Positions 35,512-44,882 of a stretch of DNA of 45,680 bases are shown here, one piece after another. Location of the stretch: positions 1-45,680 of IMG/VR virus record IMGVR_UViG_3300034947_000011. One strand, written 5' to 3'. Each line of letters opens with the position of its first letter. Position 1 is the first letter of the stretch. The stretch comes from a virus. The notes under the pieces were generated by a model. The model saw only the letters and a program-made list of their open reading frames with translations, ran no database searches and was not told where the DNA came from. Both the position numbers and the translations under genes were made by a program.

Positions 35512-38500
35512 CTAAACCGGATAAGTAACAGTCAACGTTACCGCACAAGTTGTAGTATTAAGCGGATCTGCAATCTCGCGCAATTCAAGGTCAAATGTCA
35601 CTGTCTCAGTAGTTGACGCTGTAACAGCGAACGATGCACCAGATCCTTCAAGTGTTATCCATGTATCAACTTCTCCAATATCCAATGTGCCGACAAGATT
35701 AGTTGCTTGTAGCTCATAAAACTGACCAATAAACTCAGCAACAGTCGTATAAGTTCCACCTGTTGCATCGCTTGCCTGCCATTGACCGTCTGATAAAAAG
35801 TCGATACGTGCTTGACCAAATTCAATGCTTGCATCTGTTTCTATTGTTATCGAAGCTGGCAAAGACACGGCTGCGGCTACAACTGCATTTATACCGATCT
35901 GATTCGTTACAGTATTTTCAACATAATCAATTTGTCTTATTGTAAATTCTATAACACACTCACTAACCCCTACAGTTGCAACTCTGTCTAGCTGCCATGA
36001 CGTATCAGCATCCAATGTTATCCATGATCCGAATGTTCCGCTAGTAACAGAACCACTAATCAATGTTGCATAAATCTCGAATGAATCTCCTATGCTTGTA
36101 GTTACGCCACCGCTGTACCATAGTGCATTTGTTCCATTTAGCGAGATCTGTCCATTGTTAGCAAAAGTTAAGATGCTGCTAGCTGTTTCGCCGTCTTGCG
36201 CAACATCCAATGCAATCAAACCATTGCCTATAATTGGAGCTGCTTCAGGCGGTAAGGCACTGTCTCTCTCGTACATTTCAGGGCGATACTCAACAAGTTC
36301 AATCTCAACCGTTCCGTCTGCAGCCGGTGTGCGTGATTTTAGTGTAAAATTAGACGAAGCCAAATCATCAGCATCAGCTATAAAGTAGCGTGAACCAATT
36401 TGCTGATCACCCGTTGCCGTGTATGCGCCACTTATACCGATAGCCGTAAAGCCAAATTCAGTATCTACCCTTGGATCGCATGTTACTGTGTTCGACGGAT
36501 AGCCTTCATCGTCAGTTAAAAATACAACGTATGATTTACCAGCCTCTGGCACAAACCTCTCGCTTGTGTCGTAGTCATCGCCAGATATGCCTAGTATTTC
36601 TCCATCAAACGTGTCGATGTCATTAATGTCAACCCAACTAACACGATCTAGCAACTCAAGTTCAAGCGCATCTCTGTATGTGGTTTCGTTAACAGATCGG
36701 CGTTGATATGCAACGCGTCGGATCTCCAAGTCTGCCCGGTTAGCCGCTTGATACTCGTCCCGGCAACCAGCTAGCTTTATCTCAATCGGAATAGCGCCAA
36801 TATCACCTGATGTTATTTCACCTGTTCCAGTGTTAAACGCACGCTCTGCATAAGCCTCCGTGTTAGTCTCATCGTCAACATAGATAATTCGCACGCTATC
36901 AGCATCATCATCACGCTGCGGTTGCCACGCTTGTTTTGCATTGTTGCCGGTTACCGAGCGCCTGTTAAACATGGCTGAGCTAACAGGTTTTGCTTCATCT
37001 CTAGCAAATCGCCACTGCTGTCCGTCGTGAAATCCAACGGTGCGCGCAACATTGCAAATTGCTTCAACTCGCTCACCTTTTGATAAGTCAGCATCGTCAA
37101 ATGTGAATGTAAAGCCTCCAAGCCTGGAGTCGCTTAACCCGTCATAAATGCCGTAAAGCTCTGCTAAATTTACTGATGATTCTGTTTCGCCTCCTGAGCT
37201 TATTAACGTATATGCTGCTGCATCCGCGAATGAGTTTGTCGGTTGTAAATTACTTGTTTCATAATCATCTGTAACTCGGTTGTAATATGGCAACTTGCGT
37301 CGGTAATCAAGATTGATTTTCTGGCTAGATTGATCTGGGCTAAACAAAGTCGCCCGGCGTTTCACTAGCAATGTTGTGCAATCACCAAAATCATCAACTG
37401 AGTACGGAGTTACAGAAACATATCCTTCAACTTTTAATTGCTCACTAGCATTTCCGCTGGAATCTATTACGTCAGTTAACCTTCTTGCTCGGACGCGATA
37501 TTGAGCAGGGACCATACCTGGGAATTCTGATTTTGCAAATATTGTGGTTATAAACTGTGGATCTAATGTGTTTTTTGTTATTGACACATCCTTTGTAAAT
37601 CTAACCGAAGTTGCAATGTTTTCAATTTCAAATCTGACAGCAAGCGTGATTGTTCCGCCTCCAGATGCACGAACACCCAATGGAGCTTGCCAGTGAATAT
37701 AAATTTCTTCTGCTGCCTCTCCTGGCGTGTCGAACCATCCAATGTAATAATCAAGATAGCCTGCAAACCCTCCACCAATAAAGCCGTCAGGAGATCCGCG
37801 CCCGATAGTTCCTGTCACATCTGCCGGGCCTGTATATGTTCCAAATGATAACGTGTTAACAATAACATAACCGAATGAGCCAACATAACTTATTGATATG
37901 ATTGGAAAAACACCATTGAACGAAGGCGATCTTATATATAAATATGATGACGATGACAATTCCAGATCTTGAACATCAGCAAGATCAGCTTTTACTTGTA
38001 CTTTTGCTCCACCCAAATCAATTAAATTTAGTGATATATCAGGTCTTACAAGTGTGTCGCTATCAGGTGCAACCAATATCTGCCCATCTACATTTGTTGC
38101 GGCTTGATGTATAACGAGATACTTATCAAGTGGTTTGTTCCCTGGAGTGTAAACAGTGGCAGAGCTTGCCGGGATGTCTGTTATATCAGTATCACCAACA
38201 CGCACCTCATCAACAATCACCTCTCCTGCGCTGATACAAAAAACACCTATTTGATTTTTAATGTTGTTTTCGTAGTAATAGTATGATGGCTGAATGAAAT
38301 CTGGATATGAAACGCCATAACCAAAACATTCAGGTATTCCTTGACCTGGTCTAAACTGATTTGATGCTGCGTTTAGTCTGTTGTTAGGTGATTCGTTTCT
38401 AGCGTCCTCCGCGCCAGGTAGTTTTGGCATACTTAGGTATGTAATGACAGATGCTGCAAGTGATACAACAGCAACTACTATCGCCCAACCAACTGCAGTT

Positions 38501-38760
38501 AGAGCCGGACGATTAATGATCACAAGGCTGTCATTCTCACCAAGTGTAAAATCAAGTAATGACTCATCAACATTATCGTGGTCGTTGCGGAATATCTCTT
38601 TATTGTTCAGCCAAAAAGAGCAGGCTAAATTACCACACAACTCATCCTGTGAAGTGAAAGTTTTGCTAAGCCAATCAAGTACATTTGTGTCTTTATCGAC
38701 ATCATAAACATTAGATGCAACAATTCCGGCTGGATCGCGTCTGTGTATAATTTTAGGCAT
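35512..38760 (-). CDS. Tail tip attachment protein J-like (1082 aa)
   Basis: The N-terminal ~120 residues include a hydrophobic stretch (TAVGWAIVVAVVSLAASVITYL, ~85-108), resembling a lambda gpI-type segment fused to the front. It is followed by GpJ-like region features (RPGQGIPECFGYGVSYP, VDEVRVGDTDI). The middle contains baseplate-hub-like beta domains (~380-720), and the C-terminal ~300 residues are beta-sandwich modules for receptor binding. It overlaps the NlpC-like gene by eight bases, the lambda K-I-J order. It is the last gene of the tail operon. Confidence 0.8.
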   Translation of the reverse strand: MPKIIHRRDPAGIVASNVYDVDKDTNVLDWLSKTFTSQDELCGNLACSFWLNNKEIFRNDHDNVDESLLDFTLGENDSLVIINRPALTAVGWAIVVAVVSLAASVITYLSMPKLPGAEDARNESPNNRLNAASNQFRPGQGIPECFGYGVSYPDFIQPSYYYYENNIKNQIGVFCISAGEVIVDEVRVGDTDITDIPASSATVYTPGNKPLDKYLVIHQAATNVDGQILVAPDSDTLVRPDISLNLIDLGGAKVQVKADLADVQDLELSSSSYLYIRSPSFNGVFPIISISYVGSFGYVIVNTLSFGTYTGPADVTGTIGRGSPDGFIGGGFAGYLDYYIGWFDTPGEAAEEIYIHWQAPLGVRASGGGTITLAVRFEIENIATSVRFTKDVSITKNTLDPQFITTIFAKSEFPGMVPAQYRVRARRLTDVIDSSGNASEQLKVEGYVSVTPYSVDDFGDCTTLLVKRRATLFSPDQSSQKINLDYRRKLPYYNRVTDDYETSNLQPTNSFADAAAYTLISSGGETESSVNLAELYGIYDGLSDSRLGGFTFTFDDADLSKGERVEAICNVARTVGFHDGQQWRFARDEAKPVSSAMFNRRSVTGNNAKQAWQPQRDDDADSVRIIYVDDETNTEAYAERAFNTGTGEITSGDIGAIPIEIKLAGCRDEYQAANRADLEIRRVAYQRRSVNETTYRDALELELLDRVSWVDINDIDTFDGEILGISGDDYDTSERFVPEAGKSYVVFLTDDEGYPSNTVTCDPRVDTEFGFTAIGISGAYTATGDQQIGSRYFIADADDLASSNFTLKSRTPAADGTVEIELVEYRPEMYERDSALPPEAAPIIGNGLIALDVAQDGETASSILTFANNGQISLNGTNALWYSGGVTTSIGDSFEIYATLISGSVTSGTFGSWITLDADTSWQLDRVATVGVSECVIEFTIRQIDYVENTVTNQIGINAVVAAAVSLPASITIETDASIEFGQARIDFLSDGQWQASDATGGTYTTVAEFIGQFYELQATNLVGTLDIGEVDTWITLEGSGASFAVTASTTETVTFDLELREIADPLNTTTCAVTLTVTYPV

Positions 38761-39145
38761 ATTTGAAAAATCTCACGTTTCTGTGTCGTTTATTTATTGT
38801 TTGGTAAGTGTCTAGTTTAACACCTAGTCCGCTGGTTGCATGTAGCACTTTACCGCATAAACATCTTCCTACATGTAGCAAGTTGTCTTTATTGTCAAAC
38901 ACTGCCATTATCGCACCGTTAACAGGCTGGCTAATTTGAAACTTGCTCATGTCCATTTGCTTAGCCGCTTCTTGTGTCGGACAATCTTTGTCATCATACC
39001 CACTGCAGTGCGGAAGTTCTGTTCCATCTATTTCTCTGAATGATGCCAGAACTAATCCCCAGCAATCGAAAGAGTCTGGGCCTTCTGCTCGGTTAACCCA
39101 TGGTTTGCCAACCGTTTTATTGCAAAACTCTTCTGGTGTCATCAT
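38753..39145 (-). CDS. Tail tip NlpC/P60-type peptidase, gpK-like (130 aa)
   Basis: Catalytic residues are visible: C28 in DSFDCWGLV, H91 in LLHVGRCL, and H102 in KVLHATS. Tail-tip NlpC/P60 proteins cut peptidoglycan during DNA entry. Position before the J-like gene matches lambda gpK, although the N-terminal gpK domain is lacking. Confidence 0.82.
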   Translation of the reverse strand: MMTPEEFCNKTVGKPWVNRAEGPDSFDCWGLVLASFREIDGTELPHCSGYDDKDCPTQEAAKQMDMSKFQISQPVNGAIMAVFDNKDNLLHVGRCLCGKVLHATSGLGVKLDTYQTINKRHRNVRFFKYA

Positions 39146-39627
39146 ATCTTAGCCTTAGTTCCTGGGAACTCGTAACCGTTATATCTACGAGCAACTGATT
39201 GCCCTCTAGGGTTTGCTGTATCTAATGTTAAAGCCACACTATCAGCGTCCATGGCGAAGTTCCCGACAGACAACTGCACTGCAGGTCTGTACGGTGCTGA
39301 TAGGTCATTTGAGAGCCAAAATTTAACGGTTGCATCAATCGGAATCATCCATCCAAGTGGGTATTTATCAATAGCTTTTACGAACTGTTTGGCCTGACTA
39401 CCAACGCGCCCTAATTGGATCTCGTAACTGATAGAATTGCGCTCGTCCTGTAGTGTTTCTTTGATTGTCATAAAGGCAGGCTGATAAACAACGCTTGCAA
39501 ATGTTTTCTCAAAATACTGATCTTTAACGAACCGCAAATAACCGAATGCTGGGTGATAAATCTCCAGTGTCATATATTCAATTATTCGCGGCTTAGTTGT
39601 AAAAAATTGTCTGCTTGATATTGGCAT
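39142..39627 (-). CDS. Minor tail protein, DUF1833-like (161 aa)
   Basis: The beta-rich sequence (TLEIYHPAFGYLRFVKDQ, ...LTLDTANPRGQSVARRYNGYEFP) matches the DUF1833 pattern of phage tail proteins, equivalent in position to lambda gpL. Overlaps neighbours at both ends. Confidence 0.7.
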   Translation of the reverse strand: MPISSRQFFTTKPRIIEYMTLEIYHPAFGYLRFVKDQYFEKTFASVVYQPAFMTIKETLQDERNSISYEIQLGRVGSQAKQFVKAIDKYPLGWMIPIDATVKFWLSNDLSAPYRPAVQLSVGNFAMDADSVALTLDTANPRGQSVARRYNGYEFPGTKAKI

Positions 39628-40109
39628 TATCCGTTCAACCCCTCGTCAAGTAGTGAGCCACCTAAATCAATATCACCACAATTCACGCCCCAAAGCGCCT
39701 CAAGTTCAGTTGCGTATGCATCATCATTGTTTATGATTTCACGTGTTATTATGCGAGCTGTGTAAGTGTGAATACCGTTATTTGTTTTGCTTTGTAATTG
39801 CGGATAACCATCAGATGTGTATCTGCATTCCTGAGCAAGTACCGAGCGATCCTCGGTTATTAGAGGACCATCAAACCAAGGTGAATAAGATTTTATTTTG
39901 TTTTCGCGTAGCCACAACTGAAAACGCCGCGCATCACCATTTTTAAATTGATACGTTATGTTGTGAAATTGTGGCGTATCTTCAGAAAACACTTCCACAA
40001 AAGCAGGGCCACTAGCTAAATCATTCTCTCTGAAGCCAACAATTTCTTCCCGGCTATATCCAGAAACTAAAGGCCCGCGCAATCCATCAGGCCACACTAT
40101 TGCTGCCAT
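39627..40109 (-). CDS. Minor tail protein, gpM-like (160 aa)
   Basis: A beta-rich protein (NITYQFKNGDARRFQLWLRE, then SPWFDGPLITEDRS) directly downstream of the tape measure and overlapping it by one base. Position corresponds to lambda gpM or HK97-type distal tail proteins. Family not confirmed. Confidence 0.65.
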   Translation of the reverse strand: MAAIVWPDGLRGPLVSGYSREEIVGFRENDLASGPAFVEVFSEDTPQFHNITYQFKNGDARRFQLWLRENKIKSYSPWFDGPLITEDRSVLAQECRYTSDGYPQLQSKTNNGIHTYTARIITREIINNDDAYATELEALWGVNCGDIDLGGSLLDEGLNG

Positions 40110-41887
40110 TATGTTCTTCTCCTGCCGTTAAGTATGCCATGCATGTTGGAGTTGCTTTGCATCCCGCGTCTGCCTTTGCTGTTTGGGTTTGTCATTTCAC
40201 TTTGCACTATATCAAAAACATCGCGTTTAGTTAATTCATCGCGTCGATATTGCACTGAATACCCATCAGCTCCGGCATAATTATTGATGATAGGCTGATA
40301 GCTGTTTCCACCTCCGTTCATTGATTTCATTTCGGCGTTTGATAGCACCTTCCCGTTGTTGCCCGGGATCATTAGTAATTCAGGTTTATTTTTCTCTCCA
40401 ACTTCATACGTTTTACCAGATATTACAGAACCGCCGTGCTCTCGACCACCATACACCGCGCTACCAATCGAACCTATAAAACTTGCCCCTGCTGCCGCAA
40501 CTGTTGCCATTGCCCCCAAGTTCCAAGGGAAAGGCCCAGACGCCAGCGCATTAGATAACGCCAATGAAAGATTCAATCCAGCCTGAGCAACTGCAAATCC
40601 CTTTGATAATGCAAACATCGCTTTATATGCTGTTGATTGCTCACCCTCTGACTGCTTCAGCACATCAGCGATTTGACCAAAAGAACTGCTAAAGCTTCCC
40701 ATTGCCATCATTGCTATTTGCTGTCTAGCTGCTGCGCCTTCTTTGTTTAATTGTGTTAATGCGCTTTGATATTGTTCTTCATTAATCAAACCTTGTTCGT
40801 GATATGATTTTACTAAGTCTTGCTCAGCTTTCAGTTTGTCTTCTGGCGTTTCACCGCGCTCGATGATTGATTCAACAGTTGTGACAGCTTCTTTTGTTAA
40901 CGCTTTGTTTTCTCTATCTTGTTTTTGTTTTGCCTTTTCTGCTTCAATGCTGTCATAAATAGCATCAATCTGATCGTGCATTGCATCAGTTGCGCCGATC
41001 AAATCAGCTTTATAATGCGCAACACCTCTGGCACTCATCCCTATTGTTGCTGTTTGCAAGTCTAATTGCTCTCGCAAAGACTCAACCGCAGTTTTAACTT
41101 TTATGACTGCTTTCTTTTCTTCTTCCTGGTCTTTTAATGACTTGCCGGTTGCTGCTGCATAAGCTTTTTTCTTTTTGGTTAATGCATCAATTTCATTTTT
41201 AAGGGTGTCACGAGCTGCAGTTTCTTCAATAACTTTCTTTTTAAGATCGTCTTGATTTTTTGCGTTCAACTTCAAAAACATGTTTTCTGTTTCACTCAAC
41301 TTTTCACCGTCTTTCCGGCGCTTAGCTAAGTTATCGTATGCTTCAACTAATTTTTGAGTTTTTCCTATGCGCTTTTCAGCCTCTTTTAACAGCTTCTGGT
41401 TTGCTGTTATTTCGTCTTCTGTTTGATTAACTAGAAATTGAGACTGTGCTTCTGATAGAGTTGACGCTTTTACGAGTTCTTTTATTTTATCAGTCAATTC
41501 CTCAGTGCTTTTTCCTGCGCCAAACAATGCCGGGATCAACATCCCAACGAGTGACGCAGATATACCAACAACAGCACCAAGTAATGGAGCACCAAGTACA
41601 AAACCTAAATCTGCACCTTGTTGGGACAAGGCGACCATTGCTGACTGTCCACCTTGTAATTGTCCGACAAGCTGTTGAATCTGAATACCTGCCATGCCTG
41701 CTTTACGGCTCATTCCTGATAACGCCGCATTAACTCCCTTGGCGGTTTTAGTTGTTTGCGTATCAAGTTTTTTTAATGTCGATGTTGTTTTGTTTACAAC
41801 CATATCAACGTCTTTCGTTGAATTAACAGCGCCGCTAGTATCAGCATCCACCACCCAGCTAATGCCACCAACATTCTCATTTGCCAT
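40109..41887 (-). CDS. Tape measure protein (592 aa)
   Basis: Helical, Q/K/A-rich with two hydrophobic segments (~95-120, LGAVVGISASLVGMLIPALFG, and ~435-475). The start (WVVDADTSGAVNSTKDVDMV) and KGVNAALSGMSRKAG motif are typical of lambda gpH-type tape measures. It sets tail length; at about 0.15 nm per residue, 592 aa suggest a tail near 90 nm. It overlaps the upstream chaperone-like gene. Confidence 0.82.
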   Translation of the reverse strand: MANENVGGISWVVDADTSGAVNSTKDVDMVVNKTTSTLKKLDTQTTKTAKGVNAALSGMSRKAGMAGIQIQQLVGQLQGGQSAMVALSQQGADLGFVLGAPLLGAVVGISASLVGMLIPALFGAGKSTEELTDKIKELVKASTLSEAQSQFLVNQTEDEITANQKLLKEAEKRIGKTQKLVEAYDNLAKRRKDGEKLSETENMFLKLNAKNQDDLKKKVIEETAARDTLKNEIDALTKKKKAYAAATGKSLKDQEEEKKAVIKVKTAVESLREQLDLQTATIGMSARGVAHYKADLIGATDAMHDQIDAIYDSIEAEKAKQKQDRENKALTKEAVTTVESIIERGETPEDKLKAEQDLVKSYHEQGLINEEQYQSALTQLNKEGAAARQQIAMMAMGSFSSSFGQIADVLKQSEGEQSTAYKAMFALSKGFAVAQAGLNLSLALSNALASGPFPWNLGAMATVAAAGASFIGSIGSAVYGGREHGGSVISGKTYEVGEKNKPELLMIPGNNGKVLSNAEMKSMNGGGNSYQPIINNYAGADGYSVQYRRDELTKRDVFDIVQSEMTNPNSKGRRGMQSNSNMHGILNGRRRT

Positions 41888-42455
41888 TGTTTTTCTCCAT
41901 TAGCGCTTTCATCGCGGCTTTGTGATCGTCAAGTGACGGAGTATCTTGTTTGCTTGATTCTGGCGGGAATTTGGCAGCAAGTAACTGACAAAATTCGCTC
42001 ATAGTTAAATCTAAAGCCTCAGACCTGCTCAATCCAAAATGAATCATTGCATCAGCAACTATTTTATTAACATCAAACTTATCAAGTGGCTTTGATTTTC
42101 CTTTGTTGCCAGAATAATCAGGGCGGTTAACCCCTGCTATCCCGTGTCGCATTAGTGAAGCAGCAACAACAACTTGATCATTAATTGAAATTTTATCTTT
42201 GTTTAAATGCGGCTTTTGCCTTCTGGATTTAATTAGATGCTTATCTATTGCAGCATCATTAGAGCAAGCCAATAGAATATCACGCGCTAAATCGAGCCGT
42301 ATCCAGTCAGGTACTTTACTGCTATGAATCATTTCATAAAATGTTAAAATGCGCGTAGCGTTAGCCAGCTTTGCCATATTGCGCAAGCTCGGTATTAGAT
42401 TAAAAGTTTTGTTATTTATCGTGACAGCGAAGTGTCCAATTTCAGCCTGTTGCAT
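41877..42455 (-). CDS. Putative tail assembly chaperone (192 aa)
   Basis: Position between tail tube and tape measure is that of tail assembly chaperones. The sequence is helical (LSRSEALDLTMSEFCQLLAAKF) and resembles DUF6246-type tail proteins. No -1 frameshift signal as in lambda G/GT is needed, since one frame is uninterrupted. It overlaps the tape measure by 11 bases. Confidence 0.6.
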   Translation of the reverse strand: MQQAEIGHFAVTINNKTFNLIPSLRNMAKLANATRILTFYEMIHSSKVPDWIRLDLARDILLACSNDAAIDKHLIKSRRQKPHLNKDKISINDQVVVAASLMRHGIAGVNRPDYSGNKGKSKPLDKFDVNKIVADAMIHFGLSRSEALDLTMSEFCQLLAAKFPPESSKQDTPSLDDHKAAMKALMEKNNGK

Positions 42456-42489
42456 TGATTAACTCGGTAAAAGTAAAGTGGATATGATG

Positions 42490-42519
42490 ATTATACTTAT
42501 TGATTCCTTGGAATGGAAA
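42490..42519 (-). promoter_or_regulatory. Promoter for the tail chaperone-tip operon
   Basis: On the minus strand TTTCCA (42519-42514), an 18-base spacer and a perfect TATAAT (42495-42490), 35 bases before the ATG at 42455. It restarts transcription after the terminator at 43060-43078. Confidence 0.6.
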
Positions 42520-42542
42520 AGCGCAAAGAAATTAATAATAAC

Positions 42543-42571
42543 TTGACAGTGTAAGGTGTAAGAAATAAAAT
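42543..42571 (+). promoter_or_regulatory. Strong sigma-70 promoter for the reversed gene 42606
   Basis: A perfect TTGACA (42543-42548), a 17-base spacer and TAAAAT (42566-42571), about 35 bases before the ATG. It is a near-consensus promoter and diverges from the tail operon promoter. Confidence 0.8.
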
Positions 42572-42605
42572 TAAGTTAATTTTAACTAACTTTGGGCAGC
42601 AAAAT

Positions 42606-43049
42606 ATGAAAAAAGCATTTATGACACAAATCGAAAATTCAACAATTGACAATACATTTCCGATTCACTACAGATACGTTGATCACATGCACGAAGATGG
42701 TATTCACCTTGTTCTGCAAAAGATGTATCCTATACGAGAAACACCTTGCTTTTATATGTGTATAGACGAATGGCAATACAGTATGTACAAACCAGGAAAC
42801 TTACAATACTGCAATAGAGTTAAACGCATATCAAAAGATGGATTGCGACGGTACGCTTACCCAACGAAAGAGCTTGCGCTTGCATCTTACATAAAGCGCA
42901 AGACAAGTCAAAACTGTCACGCGACGAAAGCATTGGAAAGGTCAGAATTAGCTCTTAAATTTGCAAAATCTCTAAAAGAACCACCAAAATGTGATTCTTC
43001 AATTAACATGGGAAAATGCAACTTTTACGAAATGATTGTTTTTGATTAA
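42606..43049 (+). CDS. Reversed accessory gene (moron) within the tail operon (147 aa)
   Basis: A soluble basic protein (MTQIENSTIDNTFPIHYRYV ... CFYMCIDEWQYSMYKPGN) on the opposite strand to all tail genes. The segment RYAYPTKELALASYIKRKTSQ suggests a phage-type RNA- or DNA-binding helix. It has its own near-consensus promoter. No family recognised. Such isolated units usually act on the host, for example in exclusion, and are often expressed at times when late genes are off. Confidence 0.68.
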   Translation: MKKAFMTQIENSTIDNTFPIHYRYVDHMHEDGIHLVLQKMYPIRETPCFYMCIDEWQYSMYKPGNLQYCNRVKRISKDGLRRYAYPTKELALASYIKRKTSQNCHATKALERSELALKFAKSLKEPPKCDSSINMGKCNFYEMIVFD

Positions 43050-43059
43050 CACAAACAAA

Positions 43060-43078
43060 AGCCCTCACAAAGAGGGCT
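43060..43078 (-). terminator. Terminator after the tail tube/43112 unit
   Basis: AGCCCTC (43060-43066) pairs with GAGGGCT (43072-43078); the minus strand then reads TTTTGTTTGTG. It ends the connector/tail tube unit coming from 45.6 kb; on the plus strand, with no T tract, it would be weak for the moron. Confidence 0.75.
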
Positions 43079-43111
43079 ACAAATCAAAATCCAGGCGTCA
43101 CGTCGCGAATA

Positions 43112-43456
43112 TCAAATCTCCAACACATACGCAGTGGCAGCTAAGCCACCAGTAATTGTTAAATTACCATCTCCTAACCATTGCTTATAAGTTGCATTCA
43201 ATGGCGCTTGAAATGTCGTGCCATCTGCAACGACAAAATCTAGGCCGCCGGTCAAGTCAATTGAGCCAACGCCAGAACATGTATAAGACGTTGCAGTGTC
43301 ACCAACAACATTAACAGTTAACGGGCCACCGCTTGCATTTTCAATTACCAGGATTGATTTTTTAGATAAATCCAATGCTACTGAATCGCTAGCGGTTAGT
43401 GTAACCGGCACAATTGCACCTTCAGCTCCAAAAGTATATTTATTTAAAACAGCCAT
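43112..43456 (-). CDS. Small beta-rich virion protein (114 aa)
   Basis: A G/T/V-rich beta protein (ILVIENASGGPLTVNVVGDT) just downstream of the tail tube gene. It could be a tail- or capsid-decoration protein. It sits at the end of the connector/tail tube unit. No family confirmed. Confidence 0.6.
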   Translation of the reverse strand: MAVLNKYTFGAEGAIVPVTLTASDSVALDLSKKSILVIENASGGPLTVNVVGDTATSYTCSGVGSIDLTGGLDFVVADGTTFQAPLNATYKQWLGDGNLTITGGLAATAYVLEI

Positions 43457-43467
43457 TTAATTACTCC

Positions 43468-43965
43468 TTACGCTGTAACGGTTAAAGTTGGTGGATAAGT
43501 CGGGCTTGTTGCGTTCGCTAGCTCCATCGTGAACGTGCTTAGATCTGCATCAGGATCTTCAACGCTGATTGAGTTGATGATCATGTATGCAATCAATGTC
43601 ACATCAGGGCGAACATAGCGTACAAGAATCACAGGATCTTCACTTAAATCTTGCTTAATAGAATTAAAGCGATGCACCAGCAATTCTGAGATAAACCCAG
43701 CATTAGGGTATGAATCAGGATCGCGGACATAGTTACCAGAAACAGATAGCGACAAACTAGAAGTAGATAGTTGATTTTCTGTGAAGCCAGACGATGCAAA
43801 AGAATCATTTGCCTCAAGTGAATTGCCATCAATCGAGAATGATTTTGTGTTGATCGCACCTAGCGGTTTGAATGTAGTTGTTGCCGGGTCTTCGTCTGTG
43901 CACTGAACAGCAAATTCAAGTGTTGAGTTTCGCCCCACAAGACGTTTAGTTGGACATCCTGCCAT
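43468..43965 (-). CDS. Major tail tube protein (165 aa)
   Basis: Beta-rich protein with the pattern of siphovirus tail tube proteins (STLEFAVQCTDED, SGNYVRDPDSYPNAGFISELL), size 165 aa, placed between the tail terminator and the chaperone/tape measure. Hexamers would build the tube. High expression is expected. Confidence 0.75.
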   Translation of the reverse strand: MAGCPTKRLVGRNSTLEFAVQCTDEDPATTTFKPLGAINTKSFSIDGNSLEANDSFASSGFTENQLSTSSLSLSVSGNYVRDPDSYPNAGFISELLVHRFNSIKQDLSEDPVILVRYVRPDVTLIAYMIINSISVEDPDADLSTFTMELANATSPTYPPTLTVTA

Positions 43966-44037
43966 AGTTATTACCTCATATTCATTATTTGTTAATTAAC
44001 ACTGTCATTATACGTTATTGAGTTGGATTGCAAAAAG

Positions 44038-44460
44038 TTAGAGGATTTTACCGCTATCAACACTAACCGACCATTCCATATCATAAACAACGCGACCACT
44101 ATCCATCTTATACGCTCCGCCAATTCGCCCAAGTGGATCAATGTTTACAATGCAATCAGCATGGTCAAACTCTAATAAAGCCTGATAAAGTAATTCTGCA
44201 TACGCTTCAGCAAATACCGGTGGCTCACCAACCTTTCCCATAATAGCAAACACAAATACAGGATCTGACACAAAGCGATTACCGCCACCTGGTGATACGG
44301 ATTTAATCAATAATATTCGCTCGCTTGCAGGCGCTTTTTCTTCTTCAAGCAAGCGCATCTGCACTATTGGAGCAGGCTGTGTTGATCCTCCCGGACCTGT
44401 CCATGTGCCTAATAGTCCGGCTGTTTGCAGGTATGTGTAAATTGTTTGAATTGGTGTCAT
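44038..44460 (-). CDS. Tail terminator protein (140 aa)
   Basis: Position and size fit lambda gpU-type tail terminators: N-terminal helix (MTPIQTIYTYLQTAGLLGTW), then a beta sheet (ERILLIKSVSPGGGNRFVSD). It overlaps the gp10-like gene by four bases. Confidence 0.68.
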   Translation of the reverse strand: MTPIQTIYTYLQTAGLLGTWTGPGGSTQPAPIVQMRLLEEEKAPASERILLIKSVSPGGGNRFVSDPVFVFAIMGKVGEPPVFAEAYAELLYQALLEFDHADCIVNIDPLGRIGGAYKMDSGRVVYDMEWSVSVDSGKIL

Positions 44461-44882
44461 AATTTGTATGCGCTCCCGATAGCTTTTTGCATCATTGCTC
44501 TTTGGTCTGAATCTGTGAAACCACGTTCTAAGAATTTAGGTGTTGCTTGCGGATTCCACCCTGGACCAGTTTTTTTGTCTGGAGGCATTGGGCTCCAGTT
44601 TTTGTGCTCATGTAAATAAAGCGCGTAGTTAAAACCGCCTTTAGTAACACCACCAGCGAATCCAGCGACACCAATAATGCCATTTGGAGATTTATCAATG
44701 CGTCTAAATGCTGAGTTCATTAATGTACCATATTCAAGTGGCGCAAGTTCCTTAGCTCTAGTTATGCCAATAGATAAAACTTTAGCCATAGCTGATTCTG
44801 TGCGCGGACCGGCCATTTTACCAACTAGCTTTTGATATTTGCGCTTAACATCAGAACCGCTTTTACCTGGTTTTGCTGGCAT
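44457..44882 (-). CDS. Head-tail joining protein, HK97 gp10-like (141 aa)
   Basis: The pattern AKELAPLEYGTLMNSAFRRID ... NYALYLHEHKNWSPMPPDKK is that of the HK97 gp10-like/minor tail family, in the right place between connector and terminator genes. Confidence 0.72.
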   Translation of the reverse strand: MPAKPGKSGSDVKRKYQKLVGKMAGPRTESAMAKVLSIGITRAKELAPLEYGTLMNSAFRRIDKSPNGIIGVAGFAGGVTKGGFNYALYLHEHKNWSPMPPDKKTGPGWNPQATPKFLERGFTDSDQRAMMQKAIGSAYKL

